A DNA stretch of 64,000 bases from Zopfochytrium polystomum (GCA_025765615.1 JAIVFJ010000145.1:1-64000); one strand, 5' to 3'. Shown: positions 43,445-54,607, counted from the stretch's first letter. The notes: generated from the letters alone by a model not told the origin. Made by a program: numbers and translations.

Positions 43445-46400
43445 TCACCTCCGCACATGGATCTGCGTCTCCAACAGAGCCACGCGCCGCTCAAACTTTG
43501 CCCTGAACAGCGTCCACGCGATCGCAACGTCCGCCTTGGGATACACACGCGCACCGTGCAGCGCCGCGAGCCCCACCGCGTGGATCAAGTCCAGCATCCC
43601 CAACCGCGGGTGCGAGGCCGCGTCCGCCGCAGACGACGACGCGATCAGGTACGCCCGGAGGGCTGGGAACCCCAACAGCACGTCAGTCGGCGTCGGGTGC
43701 GGCGGCACTACGCCAGCATCAGCCGCCGCTGCCGCCGCCGCTGCCGCTTCCGACCCCAACGCCGGCGGCTGCGGAATCGACCAAAGCTGGCGCACCATCA
43801 CGTCGATCCGACGCCACAGCAGCTTGGCGGGTGGGCACCCAAACAGGAAGTGCAGGTGCGACTCTTCCGGCACCGGCGCGGCCGCACCGCTCTGGCCGCA
43901 CCGCTGGCACGCCGTACCCAGCGGCAGCAGCCGCCGCTGCAGCAGCGCCGCATACAGCCGCGACTCGAAGCTTGACCGCGAGCCCGACGCGTCGCGCGCC
44001 GCGCGTCGGAGGGATTTTTGCCGCGCCGGAGTCAGCACCGCCGCCGCTGCGGCGGAGCCAGTGCCCGCCGCCGCCGCCGCCGCCGCCGCGTCCAGCCCCG
44101 ACGAGATCTGCAACTCCGTCCACACCGCACCCGAAATCGTCAGTTGCGGCCCCCCTGCCGGCCCCTCGTATTCCGCGAGCTCCCGCTCCCACGCGGCCCG
44201 CGCATCGGCCGGGATGTACGCCAGAACGGGGTCCGGGATTGTCAACAAAAGCGTGTTGTCCGGGAACCCCATCGTGCCGAGCTTTTCCGGGTCAGCCGTT
44301 GCCGCGGCGGCTGTGCGCACAGAGATGACGTTGTTGAGGTCCAGGGGTGGCACGGGCGGCGGTGCGTACTGGTCAGAAAAGCTGTTTTCAACGGCGGAGC
44401 TACTGCCGATGCTGTATGTGAGGGATGAAGAAGAAGAATAAGAGGAGGATGAGGAGGCGGGGTCATTGTTGTTGCTGCTGTTGCTGCTGTTGACGGACTG
44501 CTGGTGGTCTTGGGAAGGGTAATGCTGGTGGTGGCTGCTATGGTGATGGTGGTGGGTGGCCGCGTCACCGTCCATTGAGCGCCGAAAGGGCGCCTCGTGC
44601 GTTGGGTCCGACAGGTGGAAAGCGTGCGAGGAAGACCCCTGCGATGACGCAATGGAGGAAGTGTCCGAGCGGCCCAAAGCCCCTTGCTGGCGGTTTGTAT
44701 AGTGCTGCTTCAAAAATCCCTCGATCCGCTGTTTTGTAAAAACGTTCCAGGGGGCTACAGGTGAGCCCTGAGCAACCTCTGCAACGCTTCCAGGGTTGCT
44801 GCCGCTCACGGCGTTACTTCCTCCGGCGCCACTCATCGCTGCAGTCGCACCAAAGCCAGCATACAAGCTCTGTGTGCCTGCTGAAGAGCTGGACACCCTG
44901 CTGTCCAGCGTAGGAAGAGACTTCCAGGAAGAGACAGATGCAGCCGACGACCCCACAAGAGTGGAGTATGGGGATGACGCGGTTATGGTGGAGGGGTGAC
45001 GAAGCGATTCGGAGGACTTCCGCGGCGGAATCAGACTACGTGGCGCAGGATTCGTTGCCGGGGGAAGCGCCGAGGTCGGTGTCGTCGGCGTTCGGGGAAT
45101 CGACCCATCTCTGGAACGCCTCGGCTGTGACGACCCGTCCTTGGGCGGAGGCGTTGGAGGAACAGACTCGCCTGGTGGCGTGATCTGCGGGAACGGGCCG
45201 GCGTCGCTAATGTGGAGCGATGCGATCCCGGTACTGGTCGAATCGACGCGAGGGCGCCCGCCAAAGGACCCAGGGAAGGTTGTATCCGCATCTCCTTCCG
45301 ATAGGAAGGTCATTCTTGAAATGAACGAAGCCGTCGCTGTCGACTGGCTGGGAGAAAATGGCATATCTTCCTCCTCGATCCTGGTTGGCCATGACCCGCG
45401 ATCTTCCATCCGGTCGACAGAGACCGCACGGCGACTCCCGCCACTGATGCTGCTGTTGCTGCTGGTCCGGTATGACTGCTGACGGCTCTTGGTTGTGGGT
45501 AGCACGGCGTCTGCAGGAGGCCTGGAAGGCAAGGACGATGACGAAAGCGCCGAAAGACTTGGCTGAAGCTCCGCCGCCGCTGCTGCCTCCGACGCGCGAT
45601 GCTTTTGTTCTTCTTCGAGCGCCGCCGCCGCATCCCACTCTTTCATACCAGCCTCAACTTTCACCTGAACTTCAATAGGATGCAGACCCTGTTTCAGTAG
45701 CGAAGTTTTCAGCTGGTGCTCCGCCTGCCATCGGCGGTACGCACGTCGCTGCATTTCAATTTGGCTTGTTGAGTCTACCGAGGCTTGCCTCGAACGGACA
45801 GACTGAGAGCGATCGGACAGCCCCGATGTGCTTTTTGTCCTAAATGCCATGAGAGGCTGCGGGATGGCGAGGGCCTGGGAATCGTTTCGGTAAGATCCAG
45901 CGAAGAGGGAAGACAATGGAGATGTGGGTGTGACAGGATACGGAGGCTGATGTGCGCCGACTCCTGTTGGTCGCAGCATGTCAGCACTTGTAGGCAGGGC
46001 GTTTGGTCCTTCAAATGCAGACGGCACTGTGGCGGATCTCTGCAGTACGGTGCTGTCGGTTCCGTCGGTAATTGATGTGCGCTTCTTCGTGTCATCTTCG
46101 ACCCCCACCGTCGAAGAGAGTCGGTCTGATCTTGAGGCCGATCTGTGCTTCTTTCCTGCCGCGCTCGCCGTCTTCCGAAGACGTTCCATCGCCTGATCGG
46201 ACTCGGGGGCGTCCGCGCGGCGGGAAGTGGTGCGTGGTGCGATGACTATTTGCTTCGGTTTCGTAGCACGGCGGGAACGGGTCGAAGACTGTTCGGAGTT
46301 GGGCGCTTGGTCGTGGGTATCTGTCAATTGGGAGCCTGAGAGAGCTGCCAAAAAGGAAGACGGCGGGGAGGACATTGGCGAAGACGATGGGGATGAGCCA

Positions 46401-47356
46401 TCAACGTTGCGCGGAGCTGAAGAGGGTGGGTTGGTGGCAGGGTTGGTGGGTTGGGATTCGTATTCGAATAGTTGGTGCTCGGTGCCGGGCACCTTGGAAT
46501 CATCCTCGTCAAAACCGCCGTCGCGGCCGGGATCATCGGCGCGGGGAAAAAGTGGAAGGCTGCTACCATCCACCGCCTCTTCGGCCAGTCCTGCTGCCGA
46601 AGAATTGGAGGATTCGTGCGAAAGCCATGAAGAGTGAGGAGGTGTGTGAGTGTTTCGAAGGTTCGTGAGGGAGTTCTGCCTCGACGGTGGGCTGTGCTGA
46701 TGGAGTGACTGAAGAATGAGGAGACGACGGTGAAGTTCGTTGGCGTGCGACGATGATAGTGCAGAGGCACCTTCACCGGCGACAGTTCGGGAGGCAAGAA
46801 ACCCCACAGAGGGATCAGTAATTGGGACGACCGAAGGAAAGGAAATGGTGGAAGTGTCAAAGTATCCGTTGGTAATGCTGGTGTTAGTGCTCACGGGGGT
46901 GTCGGGAGCGTCACCACCGCCATTTGAGTACTTGCTGCTGCCATCCCGGTGGTTGCCGAGATCTCGTTGCTCGAGGAGGTTGCTGGAAGTGCCGATGCTG
47001 ACGGTGCGGATGGGCTGGCTATTGGGCACGCGGGAGAGATTTTCGCCGTCACCGAGGCCATCCATGCGGCTGAGCGAGGTGTTGACGCCACCTTCCTCAG
47101 TGACGCTCGGGTAGCCAACAGCTGGAAGTTTCGACGCCGCCGCTGGTGGATTCGGCGGTGAGGATGAAGGAAATGGCGACGACAACGACGATGACGACGA
47201 TGACGAAGAGGACGAAGATGAGGAAGAGAAGGAGGAGGAGGTTGCCGAGGCCGCCGCCGCCGACGCCGTCCCCATTGTCCCCGCCGCCACCAGAGCTGCT
47301 CCTGACGCCGCCGACGCCGCCGCAACCGCCGCCGCCATCGTCCCAGGCAAGGTCAT
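43445..47356 (-). CDS. Very large low-complexity protein with a C-terminal zf-RVT/LINE-like module
   Basis: A single open frame of about 1,303 residues from the chosen ATG at 47356. The frame continues upstream, but only through a GACA repeat, so this start is preferred. Most of it is Ser/Ala/Pro-rich, with poly-Ser, poly-Ala, His- and Asn-rich runs and many SP/TP sites. Two parts look folded: RRAYRRWQAEHQLKTSLLKQGLHPIEVQVKVEAGMKEWDAAAALEEE (helical, about 45590-45750) and the last 200 residues. The latter contains SFESRLYAALLQRRLLPLG, CQRCG...HLHFLFGCPPAKLLW (43840-43909; Cx2C...Hx6C spacing), DVLLGFPALRAYLI and LDLIHAVGLAALHGARV. This order resembles the zf-RVT domain and tail of LINE proteins, but no RT is present. 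Its function is unknown. Confidence 0.7.
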   Translation of the reverse strand: MTLPGTMAAAVAAASAASGAALVAAGTMGTASAAAASATSSSFSSSSSSSSSSSSSSLSSPFPSSSPPNPPAAASKLPAVGYPSVTEEGGVNTSLSRMDGLGDGENLSRVPNSQPIRTVSIGTSSNLLEQRDLGNHRDGSSKYSNGGGDAPDTPVSTNTSITNGYFDTSTISFPSVVPITDPSVGFLASRTVAGEGASALSSSHANELHRRLLILQSLHQHSPPSRQNSLTNLRNTHTPPHSSWLSHESSNSSAAGLAEEAVDGSSLPLFPRADDPGRDGGFDEDDSKVPGTEHQLFEYESQPTNPATNPPSSAPRNVDGSSPSSSPMSSPPSSFLAALSGSQLTDTHDQAPNSEQSSTRSRRATKPKQIVIAPRTTSRRADAPESDQAMERLRKTASAAGKKHRSASRSDRLSSTVGVEDDTKKRTSITDGTDSTVLQRSATVPSAFEGPNALPTSADMLRPTGVGAHQPPYPVTPTSPLSSLFAGSYRNDSQALAIPQPLMAFRTKSTSGLSDRSQSVRSRQASVDSTSQIEMQRRAYRRWQAEHQLKTSLLKQGLHPIEVQVKVEAGMKEWDAAAALEEEQKHRASEAAAAAELQPSLSALSSSSLPSRPPADAVLPTTKSRQQSYRTSSNSSISGGSRRAVSVDRMEDRGSWPTRIEEEDMPFSPSQSTATASFISRMTFLSEGDADTTFPGSFGGRPRVDSTSTGIASLHISDAGPFPQITPPGESVPPTPPPKDGSSQPRRSRDGSIPRTPTTPTSALPPATNPAPRSLIPPRKSSESLRHPSTITASSPYSTLVGSSAASVSSWKSLPTLDSRVSSSSAGTQSLYAGFGATAAMSGAGGSNAVSGSNPGSVAEVAQGSPVAPWNVFTKQRIEGFLKQHYTNRQQGALGRSDTSSIASSQGSSSHAFHLSDPTHEAPFRRSMDGDAATHHHHHSSHHQHYPSQDHQQSVNSSNSSNNNDPASSSSSYSSSSSLTYSIGSSSAVENSFSDQYAPPPVPPLDLNNVISVRTAAAATADPEKLGTMGFPDNTLLLTIPDPVLAYIPADARAAWERELAEYEGPAGGPQLTISGAVWTELQISSGLDAAAAAAAAGTGSAAAAAVLTPARQKSLRRAARDASGSRSSFESRLYAALLQRRLLPLGTACQRCGQSGAAAPVPEESHLHFLFGCPPAKLLWRRIDVMVRQLWSIPQPPALGSEAAAAAAAAADAGVVPPHPTPTDVLLGFPALRAYLIASSSAADAASHPRLGMLDLIHAVGLAALHGARVYPKADVAIAWTLFRAKFERRVALLETQIHVRR

Positions 47357-47401
47357 TTGGTTGGTTGGGATTTGGGGGGGGAAACCAGCTTCTTGCCACA
47401 T

Positions 47402-47468
47402 GTCTGTCTGTCCGTCTGTCTGTCTGTCTCCTTGTTTGTCTGCCCATCTGTCTGTCTGTCTGTCTCTC
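47402..47468. repeat. (TCTG)n tetranucleotide repeat
   Basis: An interrupted TCTG array directly upstream of the large gene's start codon (GACA on its coding strand). Confidence 0.8.
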
Positions 47469-48439
47469 AGTGTGCCCTGTCTCCTCACTCGATCATGCAT
47501 TTCTCCAAGGCGGGCGACCCAAACAAACAATGCCTTAACAGGGCGACTGAGAGAGAGACGATTGCAATATTTGCACCTACAAAAAACAACCAAGAGCGTG
47601 CATGAATGCGATTGGAAAGAAAGAAACAAAAAAAAGTTGATCAATTGTTTCTCGATGGAAGACAAAAAATTGCAAGGGAACGGAGGCGACAGGCGGCAAC
47701 AGGGCGGAGTAGAATAGCCAAGGCTGGAGACAGACCACCTTTTTTTCCGTGCGCACCTCTTTTCGGCTCGTGCTCCATGCAGACCAGCTGATACTTTCTT
47801 TGCATTCACGGTAGACAAACGCAATTTACAAGACCAGAGCTTTTGTCGCATTTTAGCGGAGGCAGAAATGCATTACTTTAGTAAACACTGAAAACAAAAA
47901 AAAATTTTCCTTTGTTAAGTCATGCTTCCATTGCCAACTTTAAAATGAAAAATTTGTCCTGTTTCGGAATCAACAAAGAAAAGAAGAAATCACCATCATC
48001 GGATGATTTCCTTCCATTTTTGTTGGGGAAAGGCCATTATATTAACGTCCATTTCCTTGTCTGTCTGTCTGTCCATCTGTGTATCTGGCTCTCTGCCAAG
48101 ACAAGACAAGCAAATTCGACGATGACGCCATGGACTTTCTTTTGGATGCCTGTCACGAAGATAAACATCTTTGCACTTCCAAAATCGACGCAAATCGCAA
48201 AATACGCCAGACATTTGTTGTTCCATTTGCTGTCACAAATCCACAAAAGCACAAAATCAGCTGGTTATGGAATGCAAGAACACCATTTGACTGTTGCAAG
48301 GCGGTCAAACCTTTTGTGGTGTAGGTGGAAGGAAAAGAAGGGCTGCCAACCAAAGGAGCAACCTCCGTGGACCGCCTGGGCACATGTTGTGCCCGTGCGA
48401 CGAGTAGACGCCTACGGGAACAGCGGCAGCGGCGGACGG
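47469..48439. other. Intergenic, with a dispersed repeat piece
   Basis: 48100-48260 contains CGCAAATCGCAAAATACGCCAGACA and TTTGCTGTCACAAAT, words shared with the inverted-repeat element at 54890-55262. A short (CTGT)n lies at about 48057-48078. No gene is supported. Confidence 0.5.
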
Positions 48440-48730
48440 CTTGGATCTAACACGGAATCGGTCATTTTTCCAATTTGATCCGACTCGACTCGATTTTTCG
48501 AACTCAGATGGCAATTTTCCGGCGGTGATCGAGTTTGATTCGATAAATTTTTGAATTTCAGGCCGAATGTCCTCGAATCAAACAGATATTCGATAAATGA
48601 GATTGCGTCGAATCGAGTCCAATGGACCAGTTTCAGAAAATACCGATTCGATTCGATTCGATTCGAACAATCGAACCAAATGCGAATATCCTCAAAGTTC
48701 GACCCGATTCGATTCGTGTAAGACCCTAGG
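48440..48730. mobile_element. MITE-like element rich in TCGAATCGA
   Basis: The ends are inverted copies: GGATCTAACACGGAATCGG at the left, and GGGTCTTACACGAATCG when the right end is read on the minus strand. The interior is dominated by GATTCGATTCG-type words and is non-coding. Size is about 290 bp. The target duplication is unclear. Confidence 0.6.
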
Positions 48731-50104
48731 GACGGCTGGCCAGCCAATCGCACTCAGTGGAGGCAGTCAAACCTCTCAAATAGCGAAATCTGTAAAACCG
48801 ATGTTTCTGGTTGTTTGAAGCAACCACAGAACCGCTTCTGCAGTCAGTTTGGCTGGTCGCGATGAAGGCCATTGAGATAAAGCAAATACCAAAAAATCTT
48901 CCTGTAGGGACTAACCCCTGTTGTCTCCCTGATTCAGAAGGGAGGGAATCGTTCAAACCTGGAAATTCAAAGATTCCAACGGGCATACCAGTAAGGTTTG
49001 CTGAATAAAAGAAAAAAGCTCTTCTTATTTTCATTTTTCCCTTTGTCTTTGTGCGCTCGACGGATTAGTAAGCAGACATGGAAAATCTCTTCTTCTTGCT
49101 TTCGCCAAACATTTGACGATGTTGATCCGCGCGTTGCGTGTGCGTTTGCCGCAACGGTGGCGGCGGCGCCGGCGCGCGCAGCGGCGCCGCCCGGCACCAG
49201 CACGGCCAACACCACCACTACAACGAGGCCGACCGACGACGCCGACAACGGCGACAACATCGACAGGGCCTTCGCCGCCGCCGCCGCTCAACAGCCGCCG
49301 CCACCGTCTCCGTCGCAGCCCGTGCAACTACCAGCACCGCCACCGTGCACCACCACCAGCCGTGCCGAGCCCAACACTACCTACTTTCCTCCTCGCACAG
49401 CTATCCGATCTTCAATTCGCCAAGGGACGAATACCTTCTCGGGACTACCACGACTGCCATGGCGATGATGATAATGATGACGATGATGACGACGTCGACG
49501 AAAGAGAGCCACGAGCAGTGGGTACCCCTTGCAGCAGCAGTGGTGGTAGAAGTCTGGGAGAGCTGCGTGGCCGGCGTCGACGGCGGCGGCGGTTGCGGCA
49601 GAGAGAGGAAGCGACGGCGGCACCATGGGGAAGAGACAGACAGCCAACACAGCGTAGCTGCGTGCTCCAAATCCGTCATCCACGGCGGGAGCGCCGTCCC
49701 CCGGCTGAATCGGAGGCATCCGCTGTTGTGCCGGCCATGATCGTGAAGAAGGTCAGTCTGTCTGTCTGTGTGCCTGTCAGTCTGTCAGTCTGTCAGTCTG
49801 TCAGTCTGTCTCCCCCATCTGCGTCACTTGTTTCAAACAAGTGCATGCATAGTTTCAAAGTTGTTGTTTGTTTCCTTGTCGAGTTTTTGCCTGTTTTTGT
49901 CTTCTTTCTTTTCATGGCTACCTGCGGCGTTGTTCTTCTTCTCTCTCTGTCTCTGTCTCTCGCCTCTGTCTCACGCCTCTGTCTCACCAACCAACACACA
50001 CTACCCACCCACCTCACTCTCTCACCGCATGCCATTGGAATGAACCGCAGCCTTCCACCGCCGCCACCGCCTCCGCCGCCGCCACTGCCACCGCCGCCCC
50101 CCGC
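48731..50104. other. Intergenic and promoter of the 7TM-like gene
   Basis: Low-complexity GC-rich sequence (49120-49700) with open frames on several strands that look compositional rather than genic. A (TCTG/TCAG)n array lies at 49753-49812, about 300 bp before the start codon at 50105. T-rich sequence follows. Confidence 0.45.
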
Positions 50105-53100
50105 ATGTTCGCGTCGCTCGCGTCGTCGCTTGTCCTCCTCCTCGCGCTAGTCTCCTCTCCGGGCTTAGCCGCGGCCCAGCAAGCAACGGCGACGACTACG
50201 ACTACGACGACGACGGCGACGACGGCGACCTCAGCAGCGGGGCACCCGCCGTCCGGCACCGACGTACTCTACATCGGATACGCCCCTGAAGCCCTCGACG
50301 TCCTCTTTGCCAACGGATCGTTCGTCACCACAAACCTCTACCGCTACAACGTCTACTCGCCCGACCAGGTCACCGACTTTGCCTTGCGTGTCGCCGCCAT
50401 CACGCTGGCCATGTGTGAGTGGGGGGCAGGCATTCGCTTTGTTCTTGGCCCCTGTGTGTGTTAAAGTTGCGACCGCGCTCACCGCTGACTGACCCCTCTT
50501 TCCCCTCTTTCCCCTCTTTCCCCTCTTGCTCTCTCGACAGCCGCTTTTGTGGTATTCCTGTTCTCTTTTGCAAACAAAACGAACATAACCGCCCTGCTCA
50601 TTGGATTCACCCTGGTCGGCCATTCCTTTGCCGTGTTCGCTGCCCTCGTCCCTTTTGGCAGAATCGTCCCGTTTCCCAAGTGAGTATGACTAACAGCAAC
50701 AGCACGCACCCACCCACCCGTCAACCTGTTGTTGTCTTCCCTTGCCTCAGCAATGCCTAATGCCTGCCTCCAATCTCAATCCTTTTTTCTTTCACTCGCC
50801 CACGAAAAAAAAAAAAAAAAAAAACAAAAAAACAAAACAAAAAAACAGCTACTACTGGACAAACCTCGCCTCCGTCTCCGGCCTTCTCCTCACCTCCGAG
50901 TCGTTCATATGGGTTCTGTACCTGCGATTTACAGCCGTGGTCCCCTTTCGAAACCGGGTCGTCCGCTTCGCGGCGCTCACTTGGCTCGTCGCCGAGTCCA
51001 CGTCCGTCGCTTTTGTCGGCACGTACTGGGCCTACGGCGCCCTGTCGGGCAGGCTCGACATGCGAAACGCTGGCGCAAACGCCTACAGCTACTTGTCGAT
51101 TATTCAGGCGGCGTCGTCGTTTTTCCTCTCGGGATGTGAGTGTTTTTGGGATGGTGTCGTGGCGTAGTTTTTGCATTTCGGCGAATGCCACGCTTTTCGC
51201 TCGTTCACGGCCGCTCGGCTCTTTCACTCTGTTTTTTTTTTCTTCTGACCCCTGCTCCGCCCAGACTTTATCGTCGAATTTTACTTTCCGAGGCTGAAGG
51301 GGCTCCAAAGCAAAAGCCTGTTTGTATCTTTGTACAGCACCGGTGTCATTTACTTGGTCATCGAGGTGAGCGGGAGGGCGAGAACGGGGAGGGGCGGTTT
51401 TTTTTTTTTTTACTTCGTCTTTTTTGAAAACAAGCCAACTCACAAAGTTAACGACACCCTTGCACATAATGGGGCGGGGCTGACCCAGACTCTCCTGCAG
51501 CTTGCGTTTCTCATCTTCTTCCGCATCCAAACCACCTCAGCGTTCTACACGGGCCTCTCAGCGCTCTCCACCTCCCTGCGGCTCGCCATCTTTCTCCTCT
51601 TCTTGTTCAAAATCCGCGACGCTGGCGCGTCCTCTGAAAAAGTGCGTCTGGAGCAGCGAAAGCAGGAGCGCGACGCCCGCAAAAAGTCCAAGCGCGGCGA
51701 GGGTGGCGGTGGTGGTGGTGGTGGTGGTGGTATTGGTGGTGGTGCGGCCGACTACGAGTACGAATGGGCGGGCGGTGTCGGCGGCGGGGGAGCGGACCTG
51801 CGGGCCGGCGGCGGCAGCGGCGGCGGCAGCAGCGGCGCCCGCACTGCCGCCACCTCGGCCCCTGGCACGTGGTCGGTTCCCGTCACGGCGGGTTCGGTCG
51901 CCGCCTCAGGCGCCGCCGTTCACCGCGGCGGCGGCGGCTGGACCACCGGCGTCTCACCGTCGCCGACGCCGACGCCGCCGCACAACCACCAGCAGCACCA
52001 GCACCAGCAGCAACACGTTGCCGCGCCGCGGTCGGCGGTGACGGCGGCGATGCCTGCGTCGGGCGGCGGCGGGGGTGTCGTGATTCCGTTCCTCGAGGCC
52101 GAGACCGGCCCGTACCGGCTCGCGCAGGCGCCGGCCGTCCGCGCGCACCACGCGAAGATGGCGAGGGCCAGCTTTATTGAGGATGCGGCTGGCGCGGGTG
52201 TGGGTGGTGGTGGTGGTGGTGGACGCGGCGGCGGCGCTGCGGTCCCGGCGGACATGTCGCCGGGGAATCTGGCGGCGGTGCAGTGGGTCGCCGAGGACGA
52301 CTATGACGTGAGCAGCGCGGGGGCGGCGCGCGCGCCGGCGTACGGCGGCGTGGGCGGCGGGAGCGGCGCTGGGGCGGGCGAGCGGGTGCCGAGCTGGATG
52401 ATGCCCCCCAAGGACCCGAAGGCGGCGACGGCGGGAGCTGGCGGTGGAGGTGGAGCGGGCGGCGCGGGCGGGCGCCGGCCGCCTCTCGCGCTGCTGGCGT
52501 CGCGGACGGCGTCGCCTGGCGCGTCGGCTGCGGCGGTGGTGCCGACCCCACCGCTCGTGCTGTACTCGCACCGCCAGCCGACGCCGACACCCGGAAGCGC
52601 TGGTGCCACCGGCGGCGGTGGTGGACGGACCCCGACGCCGACGCCGCCGAGTGCGCAGCAGCAGCGCGTCACGCACGGAAGGGGGACCCCGTCGTCGGTG
52701 CCGCTGTCGGCCGGCGGTGGCGCTGGCGGGGGGCCGCACTCGGCGTCGGTGTCGTCCGGGATGGCTGGGCCGTTTTCGCCGGCGCCGGCGCCGTCGGGCG
52801 GTGTGCAGCAGTACTCGCACCCGCAGCATCAGCAGTATCAGCAGTATCAGCACCAGCAACAAACGCAGTACCAGCAGCACGGTCCGCAGCACCCGCAGTA
52901 CCCGCCGCAGCAGCAAACGCAGTACCAGCAGCAACAGCATCCAGCCTTTGCGCACCCAAACGCGAGCGCTTACTACCCGCCAATGCCGTCACAGCAGCAG
53001 CAGCAGCAGCAGCAGCAGCCTGGCAGCTCTGCGCCGGGGGGTAATGCGGGAGCCGCGTACCGACGGGCGGTGGACATGGACGTTGAAGAGGATGCAGTGT

Positions 53101-53141
53101 TTGAAAACGTGCGACTGGGTGACACGCAGTCCGTTTGGTGA
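50105..53141 (+). CDS. Secretory-pathway multi-pass (about seven TM) membrane protein with a long Gly/Gln-rich tail
   Basis: Five exons: 50105-50414, 50541-50679, 50849-51135, 51265-51365, 51501-53141. All are GT-AG with phases that agree, giving 825 residues. A signal peptide (MFASLASSLVLLLALVSSPGLAAAQQ) is followed by a Thr-rich lumenal segment with possible N-glycosylation at NGS. Hydrophobic helices then span FALRVAAITLAM...AFVVFLFSF, ALLIGFTLVGHSFAVFAALV, NLASVSGLLLTSESFIWVLYL, VRFAALTWLVAESTSVAFVGTYW, YLSIIQAASSFFLSG, LFVSLYSTGVIYLVI and LAFLIFFRIQTTSAF...LAIFLLFLF. The cytosolic tail (about 500 residues) opens with a basic charged helix (KVRLEQRKQERDARKKSKR) and is then Gly/Ala-rich, ending in polyQ/Tyr-rich sequence. 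It resembles a fungal 7TM receptor-like or sensor architecture, but I do not recognise the family. Confidence 0.78.
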
Positions 53142-54157
53142 AGCGCGGGGTTGAAGATTGATTCAGTGTTTTTTTTCTCCTTTTTTTGGTTTCTGGTTTG
53201 TTTTTTTCTTCCTTTTTTTGGTTTGGTTTGGTTTGGTGTGGTTTGGATGTCCGAACTTTTTTGGTGTGACGATCTGAGATCTGAACAATGGCAGTTGGAG
53301 AAGGGAAAAAGTGAAGAAAAAGAAAAAAAAAAAAAAAAACAATTCAAGAGCGACCACCTCCGCCAACATGGCGTCCTTCAACAACCGTGAGAGAGAGAGG
53401 AGAGAGAGAGACCCGTTCCCCACCGCCCACGCCCTCTTCTGCTGCCCCTCTCCTCTGATAAGGAAGTGAAAGCCGACGGTGGGGGCTATGCGGCGCGCGC
53501 GCTGGTCGATCGATCGATCGACCGATCAGTGGCAGGCGGGCGGGCGAGGGAACCCTCTTCCCATCTCACCACAACGCAGCAGCAGCAGCAGCCTATCGGT
53601 TCAGCCGCGTCGCTTTGCGTCACGCCCAGATCTAGCGGCGCGCCGAGAATACGAGCGCAGCCATTCACCGATCGCGGATCCTTGAGACCCTTCCCACCAT
53701 ATCCGGCTGTGGCTCCTCCCCCGATCATCGCCCGACATTCTCGATCGCTCTACTAACCACCCCCTGGATCTTGACTTTTCTCTCCTCCCCGATCTTGCAT
53801 CGTTACCAAACCCCAACCCCCCCCCCCCCCCCCCCCTGCCAATTGCATCAGTCTTTTCGCTTACGGTAAGTACGGGAGGGAGCGCGCGCCGCGCGCGCGT
53901 TATCGCACTGTTTTTTGTTTTTTTTTCCCCCGAGTTTCGTGTTGTTGGGGGCCGATCGATGGGCCCGCTTGCTGACGATCATTCCCAATCGGGCGATGCC
54001 GTCGTTGCTTGCCTTTTTTTTTTTGAATGCCGTTTAGGTCTCTGCTATCCGCTCGCACGGACTGTTTAGGACTTTTAAGCAGATCCTTGTCATGTAAGCC
54101 TTGGGTCTTCTTGTCGTTGTCCTTTTAACCGAACTCTGACCCCGCGACAATGCCACA
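53142..54157. other. Intergenic, promoter of NDUFA12
   Basis: Contains T-rich tracts, a (TTTGG)n stretch at 53214-53248 and a run of about 20 C at 53818-53836. No gene is recognised. Confidence 0.5.
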
Positions 54158-54607
54158 ATGCCCCCCTCGTTGCGTCGCGTCTTCCCCAGCGGCATTCCAA
54201 AGTCGGGCAAGCTTGTTGGAAAGGACGAGTTTGGCAACGAGTACTACGAAAACCGGAACGACCCCGTCTGTTGAGTGACTTTTTTCTTTTTCCTTTTCTT
54301 CTGTTTGCATTCGTTTGTCAGTGTGTTGGACACTAAAAAAAAAAAACAACACACGCCCCTTTTTCCAGTCCGCGGCCGCTGGGTGCTCTACTCCAAGTGG
54401 AACGTGGACGCGTCGCAGGTGCCGGCAGAGTGGCACCACTGGCTGCACTCGATGACCGACGACGTGCCGACGGCGGAGACCGTGCCCAAGCCGTTCTTTG
54501 CGCGCCGCCACACGGAGAACGTGACGGGCTCGACCGGCGCGTTCAAGACGTACAGCACCGTCACGCCAAAGATTGAGAGCTGGGCTCCCGTCGCGAAGAG
54601 CAGGTGA
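54158..54607 (+). CDS. NDUFA12: NADH:ubiquinone oxidoreductase subunit NDUFA12 (B17.2)
   Basis: Two exons, 54158-54269 and 54369-54607, joined by a 99 bp intron whose splice restores F-R-G-R-W; 116 residues. Diagnostic motifs are LVGKDEFGNEYYENRND at the N-terminus and GRWVLYSKWNVDASQVPAEWHHWLHSMTDD after the intron. Near the end it reads FKTYSTVTPKIESWAP. The protein is an accessory subunit of mitochondrial complex I, located where the matrix arm meets the membrane arm. The family is usually 120-150 residues, so this is near minimal length. An upstream ATG at 54150 opens an overlapping out-of-frame reading of about 40 codons, which may reduce translation. The chosen start gives the conserved N-terminus. 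Confidence 0.93.

Noticed and set aside
43536..44441. Plus-strand open frame of 301 codons
   Set aside because: Antisense of the large minus-strand gene, Ala/Arg-rich without motifs.
48811..49008. Small 65-codon frame on the plus strand
   Set aside because: No motif or splice context, and it lies beside repeats, so coding status is unsupported.
49113..50150. Plus-strand Arg/Pro-rich frame of 345 codons upstream of the 7TM-like gene
   Set aside because: Several frames are open here because of GC-rich repeats; there is no motif, and it overlaps a TCTG array and the real start codon at 50105.
51954..52955. Minus-strand Arg-rich open frame of 333 codons
   Set aside because: Antisense of the Gly/Gln-rich tail of the 7TM-like gene; composition only.
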